Assembly (NCBI GenBank): GCA_947095585.1
Contig: OX352762.1
Location: 117,582,930-117,646,929 of the forward strand
Length of the DNA stretch: 64,000 bases
Direction of reading: 5' to 3'
Source: Nephrocerus scutellatus
Lineage: Eukaryota > Arthropoda > Insecta > Diptera > Pipunculidae
Shown: positions 20,250 to 31,929 of the stretch, in pieces
Layout of the letters: each line of letters opens with the position of its first letter
Numbering within the stretch: the stretch's first letter is position 1
Made by a program: the position numbers and the translations under genes
The notes under the pieces: generated by a model
Databases searched by the model: none
Told to the model about the DNA's origin: nothing
Seen by the model: only the letters and a program-made list of their open reading frames with translations

Positions 20250-21010
20250 GAATAAATCGGTTTGTTCGTTAGGCTAAGCCAGAAAATTCAAAGAATAATA
20301 CATAAACAGCTGACCACAAGCGATTGCAGCCTAAAAAATGCCAATGTTTGCGGTCTTTCAAATACTAAACCAATACATCAGGAGTACAAACTCAACGTTG
20401 GAACGTAATCGTTGCAGCTTGGTTTTAAAAATGGCTCTTTCAGTTTTTTGGACCACATTCAGAACGCAGCTTTGGCCTTACCAATTCTGCTAACCCCATT
20501 AGATTCGGACACATCATCGGTCCAGACAATACTTCCCAGCTAAAGAATGTTATCAGTTATCATCAACTCTCTCAACCTATATTGCAGGAATTTTTAATTG
20601 AATTGTAGAGTTGAAGAGACTGAGAGATTTAGTCTTGGCTGCATTTATTTTCAGTCCCACTCAGCTTGCTTTGCAAGTCCATTATTCTATGTGAAAGCAA
20701 ACTGTGCAGTCAAGGTGAAAAGGTAAGATGTCAACGTCCGTTGTATACCGCTGTTGTTAGTCGTAAGCGCAGCACAAATAACACCGCTGATGACCACCAA
20801 AAAGAGCAATGGTGATAGTATGCAGCCTTGCCGCACACCACTTTGCACTTAAAAATATCTGATACCTTATCATTGTGTAAGGCATTACACTTATAACCCC
20901 CTAATCGTCATCTATCAACGGTGCTGTTTAGAAAAGCTCAGCATAAATGCCATCAAGTCCCAGCCGTTTTAGTTATCCTCAATGCTTTTGGATCTCGCTG
21001 TTGTTGGGAT
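20250..21010 (-). pseudogene. RTE-like reverse transcriptase fragment, minus strand
   Basis: Read on the minus strand: KTAGxDGIYAELF (near 20960), VQSGVRQGCILSPLLFLVVI (20860-20800), NSGIQRTLTS, then GLKINAAKTKSLSLFNSTIQ (20690-20620), KAKAAF-like and LQRLRSNVEF segments. The order matches RTE/BovB-type RT: motif 0, motif 4 VRQGCxLSPxLF, GLxINxxKTK and KLRLFNSNV. The YADD catalytic box could not be read cleanly. Multiple frameshifts. Confidence 0.65.
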
Positions 21011-21137
21011 AAGGGTGATGCAAAAATCGGTTATTGGCTGCTTCGGATAGCTCATTTGAATATCTAGAGATGAGCTGAACAGAGCATTTAAAACGATGGA
21101 GAAAAATTATTAATGATCCATTAAAGATGGGATCGAA

Positions 21138-21560
21138 CTCACCGAGACCTTTGATGACACAAAAACTTTTAGAGACATTTAGGTGACTATGCTTTCAAGA
21201 TCGAGTTAACCCAGGGTTAAGTCAGGTTTTTGCGTACATGAAAACGCTAATAAGAATTGAGTTTCGTTAAACCCAAATAGACTCCATGAAATTAGAGGGG
21301 TTGAGTTAGGTTTGTCTGAATTTTTTTTTGTAAGAAACTCCATTAAAAACCTCACCGAGACCTGGCATGTAATAAAATCATTTAGACATTTAGGTGACTA
21401 TGCTTTTATTATCGAGTTAAGTCAACCCAGGGTTAAGTCAGGTTTTTGCGTACATAAAAACGCTCATAAGAGCTAAGTTTCGTTAAATCCAAATTAACTA
21501 CACGAAAATAGAGCGGTTGAGTTACGAATGTCTTACATTTCATTTGTAAAAAACTACAAC
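21138..21560. repeat. ~213-bp tandem duplication
   Basis: Two adjoining units begin CTCACCGAGACCT at 21138 and 21351. Both contain ACATTTAGGTGACTATGCTT, CCCAGGGTTAAGTCAGG, TTTTTGCGTACAT, AAAACGCT and GAGTTTCGTTAAA-like segments in the same order. Divergence between units is visible, so the duplication is not recent. No coding sequence recognised. Confidence 0.85.
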
Positions 21561-21789
21561 GCATCTGTCAAAAAATTAACTCGACTCTGTTCATGGAAAC
21601 GCTACAAGTTATCGCCGCAACGTTCTTAACTCCACGAAACCTTGACACAAACTGTCATCGAAACGTGGAGATGATGATGAAAAACGTGGTGTATTCTAAT
21701 AGCACTGCGACCAATATAGATCTACTACTACTAAGTAGACAGTAGGTGCCCGTCCCTATAGCACAACCTCCATACCAATGCCTCTTATG

Positions 21790-23480
21790 AACTTAATGAT
21801 ATGAAGTGGGTTCAGTGAATGTCGAGCACAATCCAAGATTGCGTAGGTTCCCATGTGGTCTATCGTTCTCTGCATTCGTTGAGAAGGTGCCAAGTGGTTT
21901 CCTACACTTCCCCTTACAAAGCCTGCAGTTGCCATTCTCTTCTAATTTCAAGTTCTTAAGGTGCCTCTTCACTCTACAATGTACTGTTAGGAAATCCGTA
22001 ACGATTCTTATATTACTACTACTTAGTCCCAATATCGAGCGAGACCTTTCTGGGTCATTGTTCCCCGCATCATTTCCTTTGCTATAGTCGTAGGCCTGGG
22101 AGATCTTACGGAAACAGCTGCCTTACCTATTCTGCAACAGAATGGTTCTGGCCCTACAAGCGGAGTTTTTGGCGCATTGTTAGCGAGCCTATCCACTGCT
22201 TCGTTATCTTCTATGCCAGTGTCCCGGCACCCTGTATAAATATACTTTGTTTATTTCGCCGAGTCTGTTAAGCTTCGCCCTGCCTTGCAAGTTTGAACGT
22301 AATGTGAAATGCACCCAAGGCCCTGTGCGCAGCTTGGGGAGCTCTTCGTATTTAGTAGCTCATTTCGTACACCGATGACCGTCATGAGTGCCTAAAATAG
22401 TTTCTATGCTAGGCGGTTTAGGACGGCTTGGTGGTGCTTGCTTTAGAGTCCTAGTAATAAATGATGTGTTTCGTGGTTTCCGGACGAATGTGCTGCCAGG
22501 GTCTGCTTTGCAACCGCCCAGGCACTCATCTCTGAAGGAACCGAGATCACTGATACTAGATTTCACCAAGATAGCCTTTGGTAACACGGGAGTTGTCTGT
22601 GCCTAACGGACCCGGTTTGACCGTGAGGTTGACCTGGTCTAAGGACAACTATGGGTGCGGACCCAGTTCGTACTGGGGATATAACGTGGGGGTTTACTCT
22701 CGAAAGACGGGAATGCCTAAGAGGAATAGCATAGTTATGAGCAAGCTTAATGGCGAAAGCTTGGGAAGCGCGGGGTCGTCCCACTCCAATAATGATAGCT
22801 ATTTCTTGCCCCATGCAGTTCCTTTCCAGATTAAAGTAAGCACATCTCTCGATGGCATGTACTTCTACCTGTAATATACTCGGGTACTGCCCCATTGCTT
22901 CACAATATTTGGTTAGTGGCCCATGGACTCCTACACCGTGCCTTCTGGTTTCTTTAATCCATCCGTATACCACTTTATGGCACCTAGATGTATCTGGTAC
23001 ACAGTTTCAGATCTGAATTCCTTCATGGTGCACATATTGACTTCTAATTCTTCTTGAAGTTAAGCTTTTGCACCATGTTGTCACATGGCGTGCTGGCTGA
23101 AAGAATCTATTTGGCGAGTGATTCCAATAATCCTTTTGCCCTGCCATCCGTGAAGAAGCCTACATTGCTTTAATATAATTTGGTTTCCTTGGATTTGCTC
23201 TCTAACACTGTTCAGTGGGATTGCCTCAAGAATTGCCTCCATATCCGCCGTGGGGCAGGTTCTTATGGCCCCTGTAATTAAAACACAGGCCAGCCTCTGC
23301 ATTTTTTTCAATTCCATTCTCGTAGTGCTGAGCTTGGTTCTATTCGCTTATGCCACTGCTTAATAGGTAATCATTGGATTAACTAGCATGGTGTACATCC
23401 AGTGCATTAATCTGAGACTAATTCCACAGGATTTTCCTGCCACCCTTTTGCAGTACTGTCTGTCGGTGTTTGTTCCAAAA
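21790..23480 (-). pseudogene. LOA/I-like non-LTR remnant: RT C-terminus, RNase H, zinc motif
   Basis: On the minus strand, in order: HWMYTMLVNPMITY (about 23400-23350), KMQRLACVLITGAIRTCPTA (23310-23250), GVGVHGPLTKYCEAMGQYPS and LQVEVHAIERCA (22930-22860) as the RNase H start, VPGH then EDNEAVDRLANNAPKTPLVG (22230-22140) as the RNase H end, and GLSSSNIRIVTDFLTVHC with VKRHLKNLKLEENGNCRLC (22030-21930) as the C-terminal tail. RNase H after RT marks the I/LOA/R1 group; the SxALxxIPLxxxI-like region suits LOA/I. Frameshifts break it. Three other copies of this family are in the window (26955, 35503, 44870). Confidence 0.8.
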
Positions 23481-24009
23481 GTGGTAAAAAGGGCCAAAAA
23501 TTGCTGTCAACAGCATCTCCCCAGCACTGATCAGTGACATTAATTTTTTTTCATTTCTTTCATTTATTATTAATTTAATTGCAAAACCCAATATGTGCAA
23601 GTTCCGTATACTTAAGTGTTCGCCTGCCTACGAATAGTCTGTCGAGATTTTTCATTTCACTTCACCGAACATAAATAGCTGCGCTGCGACTGCAACGTCG
23701 GTCATGTCGGTCGATCGCGTTCCGCTGATCTCGATTGTGAATTGTGATTGCGGCGGCACATATAAAACGGGTAGGTATGCTTATGCATCGGTAACGAGTA
23801 CAAGCACCAATCATGCACCATGCGGTGTGGAAAAATAAAAGGAAATGGATTGATGTTTGACGGTGAAGGGAAACCAAATTAGAACCGGAATCGGGAACGC
23901 ACTATCTTTGCACTGCATAACTTGCTGGCGTCGCTAGTCTGCGATTGTGACTTTATTATAAACTGACTTAATAGATGACGGAGAGACTGAGAATGACTTT
24001 TGTACTCAC

Positions 24010-24095
24010 CTCAGCACGTCGCCATTTATCGTCGCGTAGTCTTCATAGTCGACAGAGCCGATGTGCGCACTACAAAGATGGAGCTGATAGAACAT
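24010..24095 (-). CDS. Candidate first coding exon of an unidentified host gene
   Basis: On the minus strand an ATG at 24095 opens 28 codons (MFYQLHLCSAHIGSVDYEDY then ATINGDVL) that run without a stop straight into CTGAG|GTGAGT, a perfect splice donor (exon end 24010). A TATATAG box lies at 24229-24222, which would put the transcription start near 24195 and leave about a 100-nt leader. The frame is open further upstream as well. The next exon was not found; the sequence just below 24000 shows no clear acceptor in frame. The peptide is not recognised. This is the best host-gene candidate in the window but rests on signals alone. Confidence 0.35.
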
Positions 24096-24221
24096 TAACG
24101 TGTTGTGTAATTGTTGGTTGTTGGCGGAGCCAAGTCTAAAATTCAGCTGCGTAGCGGCAACGGAGGTAGTCAAAGAAACGGAGCACTGGCATTGCACCAA
24201 TATGTTTCACGACCGACCGAC

Positions 24222-24229
24222 TATATAGC
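24222..24229 (-). promoter_or_regulatory. Possible TATA box for the 24.0-kb candidate exon
   Basis: CTATATAG, about 130 bp upstream of the candidate ATG at 24095 on the minus strand. The site is palindromic, so it could also serve the plus strand, where a GTGAGT donor lies at about 24352. Confidence 0.3.
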
Positions 24230-24758
24230 GATGTATCTAAAATTGCTTGAGTGAAAATTCAGTATGAAGCATTCAGAGATTCAGACATTGTGAGAGGGAA
24301 GGAGAGAAACGAGTGACGACAGATGACAGAAGACAGACAACGGTGAGTATTTACAGGATTTTTCGTTGATTTGCAATTGTTTTCTGTGGTTAAAAATATT
24401 TGATTAGTTCGTATACAATTAAAAAAATTCTTTTGTTATCATTCCGTTCGTATACTTTTTGTAGTAAAAATTAGTAAACGAGAAAATTGACATAAAATTT
24501 CTCATAGAGAGCAAGCACACAAAAAAGTACGGGAAATCATAAACTGGTAGAAGCTGTCAAAAGTCCTTAGTTCTTACGTCAAAATTCAACATTCACAAAT
24601 AAGCTAGTTATGTGGCTGTTTTTCGATAGAAACGGTGCAAAAATACTGCACTGCACTTAATTTCACAAAAGTGCACTCAATTTGTTTGCTTATGTTACAA
24701 TTTTTAAATTAAAACATTGGCTATCATTCTTATCGTCATCGTGGCATTTGTGCGACCA

Positions 24759-24858
24759 TTTCGACACAAATTCACATACAAAACGTGCGAGTGCACATTT
24801 TTTTTTCGCTTAACACCAAAAATTAGTGCATAATTAGGAAAAAACGAATGCCACATAA
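24759..24858. repeat. Dispersed repeat family A, copy 2
   Basis: Direct-orientation match to 1-110, from TTTCGACACAAAT to GCCACATAA. Confidence 0.6.
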
Positions 24859-24859
24859 T

Positions 24860-26950
24860 TTAGTTGTCAATAAATTCGTTTTTGACAGAATGTTCACATG
24901 TTACTCACAGAATTTTTGTAGTAAAAGTTGGCAAAATTTGCATGGAGGGGAAATGAACTTGCCTCCTTTTTTCCGCTCACTTTTACTTTTTTTTGTGTAC
25001 GGGAACGATTTTGTAGTAATATTGTTATATTATTGTTAATATTTTTGAGTACGGGAACAGACCTATTGTCATCGTTAACCAGTGCAAATACCAATCTGCA
25101 GAAGGGAACTTCGTTTTTTTTTCATTCTAGTGATGTGAGAACATAGAAATAAAATAAACAAATAAACTAGGATTCCAAGCGGAAAATGCGAACTCAACAA
25201 ATAACAACACACACATACAATCAACCTACCAAACTGGCAACAACTACTACGCGATGTTTACCTAAGTGGTAACAGACAACCTAATGTGACAGCAAAGGTC
25301 AGAAATGTCGGTCTGTGCAGATTGTCGTTGAGAGTACCCACTTCAAGAAATAGCTCTGCCAGCTGAGGCGACGGCTATTTTTAATTAATCTGCATAGACA
25401 AGCGAAGATGACGTAAGTTGTTAGACTGATTTGTGGTGAGTGGTGGTGGGTTGGTTACCCGTGGCGTTGGCGAGCAACGTAAGGAAAATCCCCAACGTTT
25501 GACATTCTTGAAATAAATTCTAAGGGAAAAATTTCAAGAATTCTGAATCAATCCGCTGACACCTCAACTCAGTCGCACCTCGCACCGCCCTTTGCGAATC
25601 GATTGTATCACTTTCATCGAAAATAAGTCGAGACTATGTGGGTTTCCGTTTATTGAAGAAGGAAGAAGAAATAATGGTATGAGGTGAGCCAAGTTAAGGT
25701 GCTTTTTTGTAAGTGTTTATATTGGTGGAGGAATGAACGTCATTCCCATGTACTAATAAAAATCAACCATCCCTGGTTTTTATTATTACGTAGCACTTTT
25801 TTTGGCCACATTGACTTGAATTTAGGAAAAGGTTTTAGATTACAGACAATTCAACCACAACGGATCATCAGAAACTTTTGCTTTTACAGAAGACTCCTTC
25901 AGCAATTAGAACAGTTTAGAATCCATAAGTGAAGACAATGTGTGGGAAAAAAATAAATAACTATCCCTCAGGTATCCTCAGTCATCTCATTAAATGAGTT
26001 TCTGAATTTCTCCAATTTTTTTGGATTCATTATCTCTCCTTGCTTTCTCAGATTGACTTTGGCAGTTGTTATTGCTGAGCCGACAGATAGTTGACAGATG
26101 TTGTCTAACTGAATGCAAACGCCGTGAGCCAAATGTCAATTATTCTACGCCCTTAGTTACATACGACACGACTAGTATTTTTTTTAATGTTTGATTATTG
26201 AAATTTGTCAGGACATAAATCCTGAGTGTGGTTCATGTTATGTATCAAGAAACGTTATCTTTACGCCCAATTACATAACAAATCTTGAAGTACTGCACAT
26301 ACACATCTCTTCCAAGAAATACAATTAACAAACAGACAGACGAACGGACAAACAGTTTTTGTGTTACGCAACAAAATGTTTCAAATTGACATTCGTCTAT
26401 TTCTGTTGTGTCGGCCTGCCCCCTTTGCATTTAACGTTCGCCTATTTGTTGGGTTCTGTTGGAGGTGTATTTTCGCAAGCCACCTACACATATATGTACA
26501 TTGCACATGCATACAAGTAAATGACATTCCAATGGTCTGACAGACAAAAATTAGCAAAAACTTCCCAATAAAAACATTTCGTGAATTGTATTAGGCGGTT
26601 GCTGCTCATAACCGCATGTACCACAAAAGCAATAGACATTACCAAGGTTTAATTGACAGGTTTCTCGTGTAATCAAATCAGCCATTTGAATTGGTTTCAA
26701 TTGTAAAACAATAAAGTGTTGATTATGGATTTTACATTTAATCACAAAATTAAGTCAAAATATAAAATACTTCCTTCTTCAAACGTGGCTAAGAATTCAG
26801 AGTACTTTTTGTTGAGCTACGAGTAACATACCAACCTGGGTGGGTTAACCATTTCCTGGGTGTTTAAAGTCTTCATTGGCTTTTAGAAATATTGCATGTA
26901 TTTCTGATTTTAAGAGATCTCATGGAATGAAATTAAGGTTAATTATATCC
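24860..26950. other. No gene recognised
   Basis: Open frames are all under about 90 codons and show no known motif. AT-rich, with a few simple-sequence tracts. It may be host DNA or very old repeats. Confidence 0.5.
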
Positions 26951-26954
26951 AGCC

Positions 26955-27640
26955 TGTAGCATTTAGGTACGATATCAGATCGGTGATAGTGTACTCCGAA
27001 AGCTCCGTCAGAAGCCCCCTTAATTCGGGTTAATGGCTCTTAATAAGCTAATGATGTGGAATGGATTCAGAGAATGCTTAGACTCCGGGTCACGTAGATT
27101 CTTAGATGTTTACTTCTCAATCTGATGATTGCTCCACATTCTTATAATTGCTTAACTGTCCGACATTATGGCTATCCTCTGCATCATGTACCTCTGCTTA
27201 GAATATGATGGGGTACTGACCCATTGCTTCGGAGTACTTGATACCTGTGACAGTAGACTGCTTTAAGTAGACTACTTGTTGGTGTTTGTTTCATATTAGC
27301 CTGCCTACTGTCAAATACCAGTCCAAGAAACTTGACACAGCAATCTCTTCTCCGTTAGGGTGATTGAGTGCATGTGCTCAGCTTCCTCTTGTTGGTGAAG
27401 GGGACCAGTGTGGTCTTACTCGGAATAAAAATCAGTCCCACTTTACATCATCTGCTTGTTATGTTTAAGCCATTTTGATTGTCAAACGCAAACTATCCTC
27501 ATGCCAAAATGTTTATATCGTGAATGTAGCTTTGGGCATAATTCCCCTTTTCAACAAATCGCTGCAGAAGTTTATCTACGACTATGCTTCACAAAAGTGG
27601 AGATAATACTCCTACATCATTTTATTGTAATATTAGAGTC
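26955..27640 (-). pseudogene. Internally deleted LOA/I-like copy: RT joined to RNase H and tail
   Basis: Minus-strand reading gives GVLSPLLxSIVVDKLLQRFV and NYAQSYIHDINILA (27610-27520, the catalytic ADD replaced), VGLIFIPSKTTLVPFTNKRK (27440-27380), VKFLGLVFD (27325), then with no connecting RT C-terminus KYSEAMGQYPIIF (RNase H start, near 27240), and ELSEYTITDLISY at the tail (27000). The EAMGQYP motif is shared with the copy at 21790-23480 and the tail with 35626-35720, so all are one family. About 300 codons of RT thumb are missing between LGLVFD and the RNase H start. Confidence 0.72.
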
Positions 27641-27884
27641 TCGGATCAGTTTTTCAAATGTAAGCCTCCTCGAAGTCCGATCTAAATGTCAATTGCACTT
27701 TACGCAGTATACACTTAAATAGTTGTGTCAATTTATTTGGAATAACAAAATCTCTCAGGGCTTAATTAAGTCTTCTCTGGGTATGCTATTAACGATGTAA
27801 CGATGACCTTAAAAATATATAACGCGAATTATCTATTTTGTAACTCTAGAGGTTTTCCTATTACCATTGCCCTGCATTCTTGTT

Positions 27885-28482
27885 CAGGGTGGGCAGAAAG
27901 ATATCGCCCCATATGTCTTGCTTATAACTTTTATATATTTTTTTTTTTCATAAAACAAAACAAAAAAATTTAATATGTACCGCTACACACCACCCCAAAA
28001 AAGTTCTTCTATCGTTTTAATGCATAAGATTTAGTTAGCTCAAGATTTCTTGACAACTGATAATGAAAATAATGAAAAGCGTCTGGACTACGGTAGAGCC
28101 CTGTTAAATCTTTCGGCGCAAAATCCAAATTTTGTTTCACAATTGATGATGTCGGACGAGGCCCATTTTCATCATCACCGGATTTTTTATATGCGGCTAC
28201 TTCAACTCAGTTTTACATCAACAAACATGCTATATTGGAAGCCCTCAAAAGAGAACATTCGATCCAAAATTGCGGCGTTATCACAAGACGCGCTAAAAAG
28301 AGTGACGGAAAATGTTCTCGAGCTCGAGCTTGAGTAACCTCTAACGGGTGTCATTTGCTTTATATGATTTTTCGATAGTAGTTAATAGAAACTTACAACT
28401 TTAAATTATAATTTTTAATTCTTTTTTAATTATTTTTTTTCTTCCTTAAAAAGTTATAAACAAACCTACCTTTCTGCCCTGT
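27885..28482 (+). mobile_element. Internally deleted mariner-like element
   Basis: Terminal inverted repeats: GGGCAGAAAGATA at 27891 and, reverse-complemented, GGGCAGAAAGGTA at 28479-28467. Inside, a frame at 28050-28337 gives NPNFVSQLMMSDEAHFH, the block carrying the catalytic Asp of mariner transposases, then soon KENIRSKIAALSQDALKRV, which belongs to the far C-terminal end. The central catalytic region between them is gone. The right end is followed by TA at 28482-28483; the left junction has three extra bases, so the left target TA is not certain. Non-autonomous. Confidence 0.65.
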
Positions 28483-29204
28483 ATGAGCGCATCAACCAGC
28501 AGTGTTTTGACATAAACAGAAACAATGTAAGCGCTTTTTACTGTATGTAACTCTATCAATAATGAATATTTTCACCACACATTACGTTAAGTAAGCTAAC
28601 AAAATTTGTTTAATTGGTGTTGGCTATTGTTTTTGTTATTTCAACACTCGGTCAGACGGACAACAAAATCTGCGAGGGAAAAACGAAAACAAAGGTAACG
28701 AAAAAAAAGTCATACGCTGCATTCTGATCCAATTTGGTTGCGGCCAACTATTGAGCACTGACGAACCAGTTTCTGTTCTCTGGTTAATTTATTTTCTTAC
28801 GAGTGCATTGCACATTGTGTTGAGTGTGTTGACTGATGTGTGGTGAGCAGTGAAAGACACAAAAATTTCCATATGGCAGAGAGCAATGCAACCAGTAATT
28901 GGCTGATTAACTGTTTGTTCGTCCGTCCAGGTCGTTGTTGGTCATCGCTGTTTGTTATTGTGGTTTGTGACATTTTGTCGTCGTCGTTGTTGAAGAATTG
29001 GGGTCGTCTCGTATGTACAAACAAACATGAGGCCTTAAAATGCTGCTTTCTTGGCATTTGCATTCGATGCATCGTTGCTCGATGCTCGTTGGTTGCAAGA
29101 AAAGTGTTAATGACAGCGGCGAGACGAAAGAGAATCTCTTAATTTTAGATTTCTTTTGTTTACATTGCTGTTGTTGTACAGATCTGTATATTCTCGTAAC
29201 ATAC
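28483..29204. other. No gene recognised; host-like DNA
   Basis: Lies between two mariner-like elements. Open frames to 100 codons (28840-29142) lack recognisable domains and the longest begins with GTG rather than ATG. Confidence 0.45.
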
Positions 29205-29206
29205 TA

Positions 29207-30407
29207 CTGGGTGGCTCATTGGGTACGCCGGATTTTAATATCCTTTTTTTTGTATTTAAGGTAGCAGCTCTAATGTTTGACATTTGTCATCTGTTGTTAT
29301 TGAGGTTATTAACAATGGATCTATATATACAACAACGTATTGTTATTGTTAAAATACATTACAAATTTGAGAACGTTTTGCGAAGACTGTTCGAAAAAGT
29401 TCATGCAATTCTTGGTATTCATATTTAAATTAATGAGAATTAATTCGAATACTAATTAAAAAAATCGAGGAATCTAGTTCGGTTATGAACAAACAAACTC
29501 TATCGCGTCCTCGTGATGTGTGGTCGGCCGTAAACATTGCAAATGTTAGTGACGGTCTCAATGAGAATCCAGGAACATGAACACTTCTCAACAATTGAAC
29601 ATTACTAGAACCAGTTTACAAGGAATTTTCACCATAGACCTTCGCATCCACACTTACAAAGTTAAATTAACTCAGGAGCTCAAGCGACAAGACCATTTGC
29701 AACGGAGACAATTCGCTAATTGGGCGATGGAATGCCAAACAGTTAATGACAATTTTTTTTTAAAATATCATCTTTAGCGATTAAGGTCATTTTCATTTAG
29801 ATGGTTTCATTAATAAGCAGAATTGTCGGATTTGGGGAAATGAAAATCCTATGTTATTAATGAAAAGACGATACACCCACAAAGAGTCACTGTTTAGTGT
29901 GGATTATGGGCTGGAGGTGTAATTGGACCGCTCTTTTTTTAGAATGAGTCTAGCCTAACTGTAACTGTAAATGGAATACGATATCGTGCCATTTTTGTGG
30001 GATCAGTTGGACGACATAAACCTCATAGAAATATGGTTTCAATAGGATGGCGCCACATGCCATACAACAAGAGAAACTATCGATTTGTCAAGACAACGTT
30101 TACCTGGTTGTCTGATTTCCAGAAATACTGACGTTAATTGGCCGCGCAGATCTTCCGACTTGACGCCATGGATTTTTTTTTCTTTGGGGTTTTGTCCAAG
30201 TTCTGTGCTAACAAACAAAAAATTGGAAACTAAAACAGAGGTCCCACGCATTATTTCTGAAATTGAGTCAACTGACTTGGAAAAAGTCTTCGCAAATTTT
30301 ATTTAAAGGGTCAGGGTATGCCAGTACAGTACGATAATTAATGTCAACTTTATATGTAAATCTTTAAAATAAATAAAAATTTCCCAATTATTCGATGGGC
30401 CACCCTT
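29207..30407 (+). mobile_element. mariner/Tc1-like DNA transposon, decayed
   Basis: The ends are CTGGGTGGCTCATTGG and, reverse-complemented, AAGGGTGGCCCATCGA. TA dinucleotides sit immediately outside (29205-29206 and 30408-30409), the expected target duplication of this superfamily. About 1.2 kb, close to the usual mariner length. Transposase pieces read in order: AIFTIDLRIHTYKVKLTQEL-like middle region, NKxNCRIWGNENP, VTVNGIRYRA, WRHMPYNKRNYRF, then NWPRRSSDLTPWIFFSLGF carrying the third acidic position region and a C-terminal EIESTDLEKVF. Stops and shifts break it at several places. Confidence 0.85.
29577..30306 (+). pseudogene. mariner-like transposase pseudogene
   Basis: Spans the interrupted transposase inside 29207-30407. 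Frame 29577-29777 gives LTQELKRQDHLQRRQFANWA, the linker seen before the first catalytic Asp; 29780-29860 gives the FINKQNCRIWG block; 29950-30000 gives VTVNGIRYRA; 30085-30306 gives ISRNTDVNWPRRSSDLTP. The block that should read SDEAHF after the linker is damaged, and the DGATCHT block near 30045 survives in another frame. It cannot make an active enzyme. Related to the fragments at 7095, 27885 and 46340 by motif but not clearly one family. Confidence 0.8.
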
Positions 30408-30409
30408 TA

Positions 30410-31718
30410 CATATGCGAAAGCACCTTGAAAAGTTGTCATCGCGCATCACGTAAGCGGCATCAGTAATTGTTGTTGGTATTGGTATACCTAACGATACGT
30501 GGGAGTTCGAGCGAACGCTATGGCAAATCTCGATGAATGGCGTCGAAATGTCGTAGCTCGTAGGTGAATTGACATGAGTTTTATTTTTATTTTTTTATTA
30601 TATTATTTTTGTGTGCCAAAGCGATAATAGCCGAACAATTAGTTAAGATTTTCATTTTTTTTTTCTGTTGGTATTTCTTAAAATGCAAACTGCATAGGAC
30701 GCCCCAGGAATCTGGTATGGCAGACAGACAAACTGCACTAATAAACAACAACAAGCTTCCAAGCAATTGCGAATTTTTCACTCGAACTGAGGAATTCTCG
30801 TGGGTGTGGTGGGTTGATTGGCAGCCAGGCAGGCAAGCAAGTAGCAGTCCGTCCAACTGTTTGTGTTGTTGCCTCGCTGACGTCGTCTCTGTTGATCGCT
30901 GAGTCGAGTCTCGAGTTGATGTATTTTGCTTTGTGATTTCTTTGCTGAAGCTGCAATAATTTTTTTATTTCGTGTTTCTGTTCTTGTTACTCTGTGCGCG
31001 GATGAGAGTGAGTCAACAGAGTGAGTGAGGCCCAACAACCATCAGGTGATAATTGTGATGTTTATTTACTTTCGTTACGGAAATATGCGAGAATTTCGCA
31101 ACACACGATGATGCAATTCTCCGGTCTCTCTTCGCACTTTGCAAATATTATTAATATTATTATTTAAATATCGCTGTGGGTTCTGATGTCACTTTCAACC
31201 AATGAATATAACACAATAAAAACTTAAAAACCTAAACAAATCAAAGAGGGAAACCGACAAAGAGGTAGAAGAACGGGAGCGCATTTAACATTTAACGATC
31301 CAATTTATTAGTGAAAGTTATAAAAGTAATTGGATGGAATGTAAAGTGACTTTTGGAATCAATTATCACACGCGAATAGGATTTAAGACCTTGCAACGAT
31401 GTTTTCCAGCTGAGGGCTTCCAGGGATCGAAATTAGAAGTCCTGTTACTAATTGATTTTTAAATTTGTCTTCTTTATCTTTGTATTTTCTTTTGTTTTGG
31501 TTTTGTCTCTTAACTTAACATACATAATATACTACCCCCAACAACTAACTAATATGACTACGGGTTATATGGACTGGAAAGAGAGTTCGGCTGAGGGCCT
31601 GAGACTGAGTACTCGTAGCTGTGCTTGCCTCCTAATGAGAGCGTTACCTGGCGGCTGAGCAATATCCACCAGCTGGTGAATACCAACAGAAGGCGGTGGC
31701 TATGATCACGGATCGTGG
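30410..31718. other. No gene recognised; host-like DNA
   Basis: Mixed-composition sequence with open frames under 100 codons on both strands over the same bases. No repeat copies in the window noticed. Confidence 0.45.
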
Positions 31719-31721
31719 TTT

Positions 31722-31900
31722 TGGTTTGACGTTCTATTTACAAACTATACCCGGGGTACGGGGTTGATTTTGCGTTTTATTTGCAGTTTTGTAACCGACA
31801 CTGTAACTTTGCTACCTGTCGGCAATCGACGGGTAAGGTTTTGTTTACTCAGCAAGATGTCGAAGAGAGAGCAAGCAGACTAATTTCTTATGCCTCTTCC
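31722..31900. repeat. Dispersed repeat family C, copy 3
   Basis: Matches 6790-6945 over TACCCGGGGTACGG, TTGATTTTGCGTTTTATTT, TTTTGTAACC, TGTAACTTTGCTACC, GGCAATCGACGGGTAAGG, TTTTGTTTACT and GAAGAGAGAGCA. Confidence 0.75.
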
Positions 31901-31929
31901 GAGTAGCTCAAACCATTGCCGAAACAATA

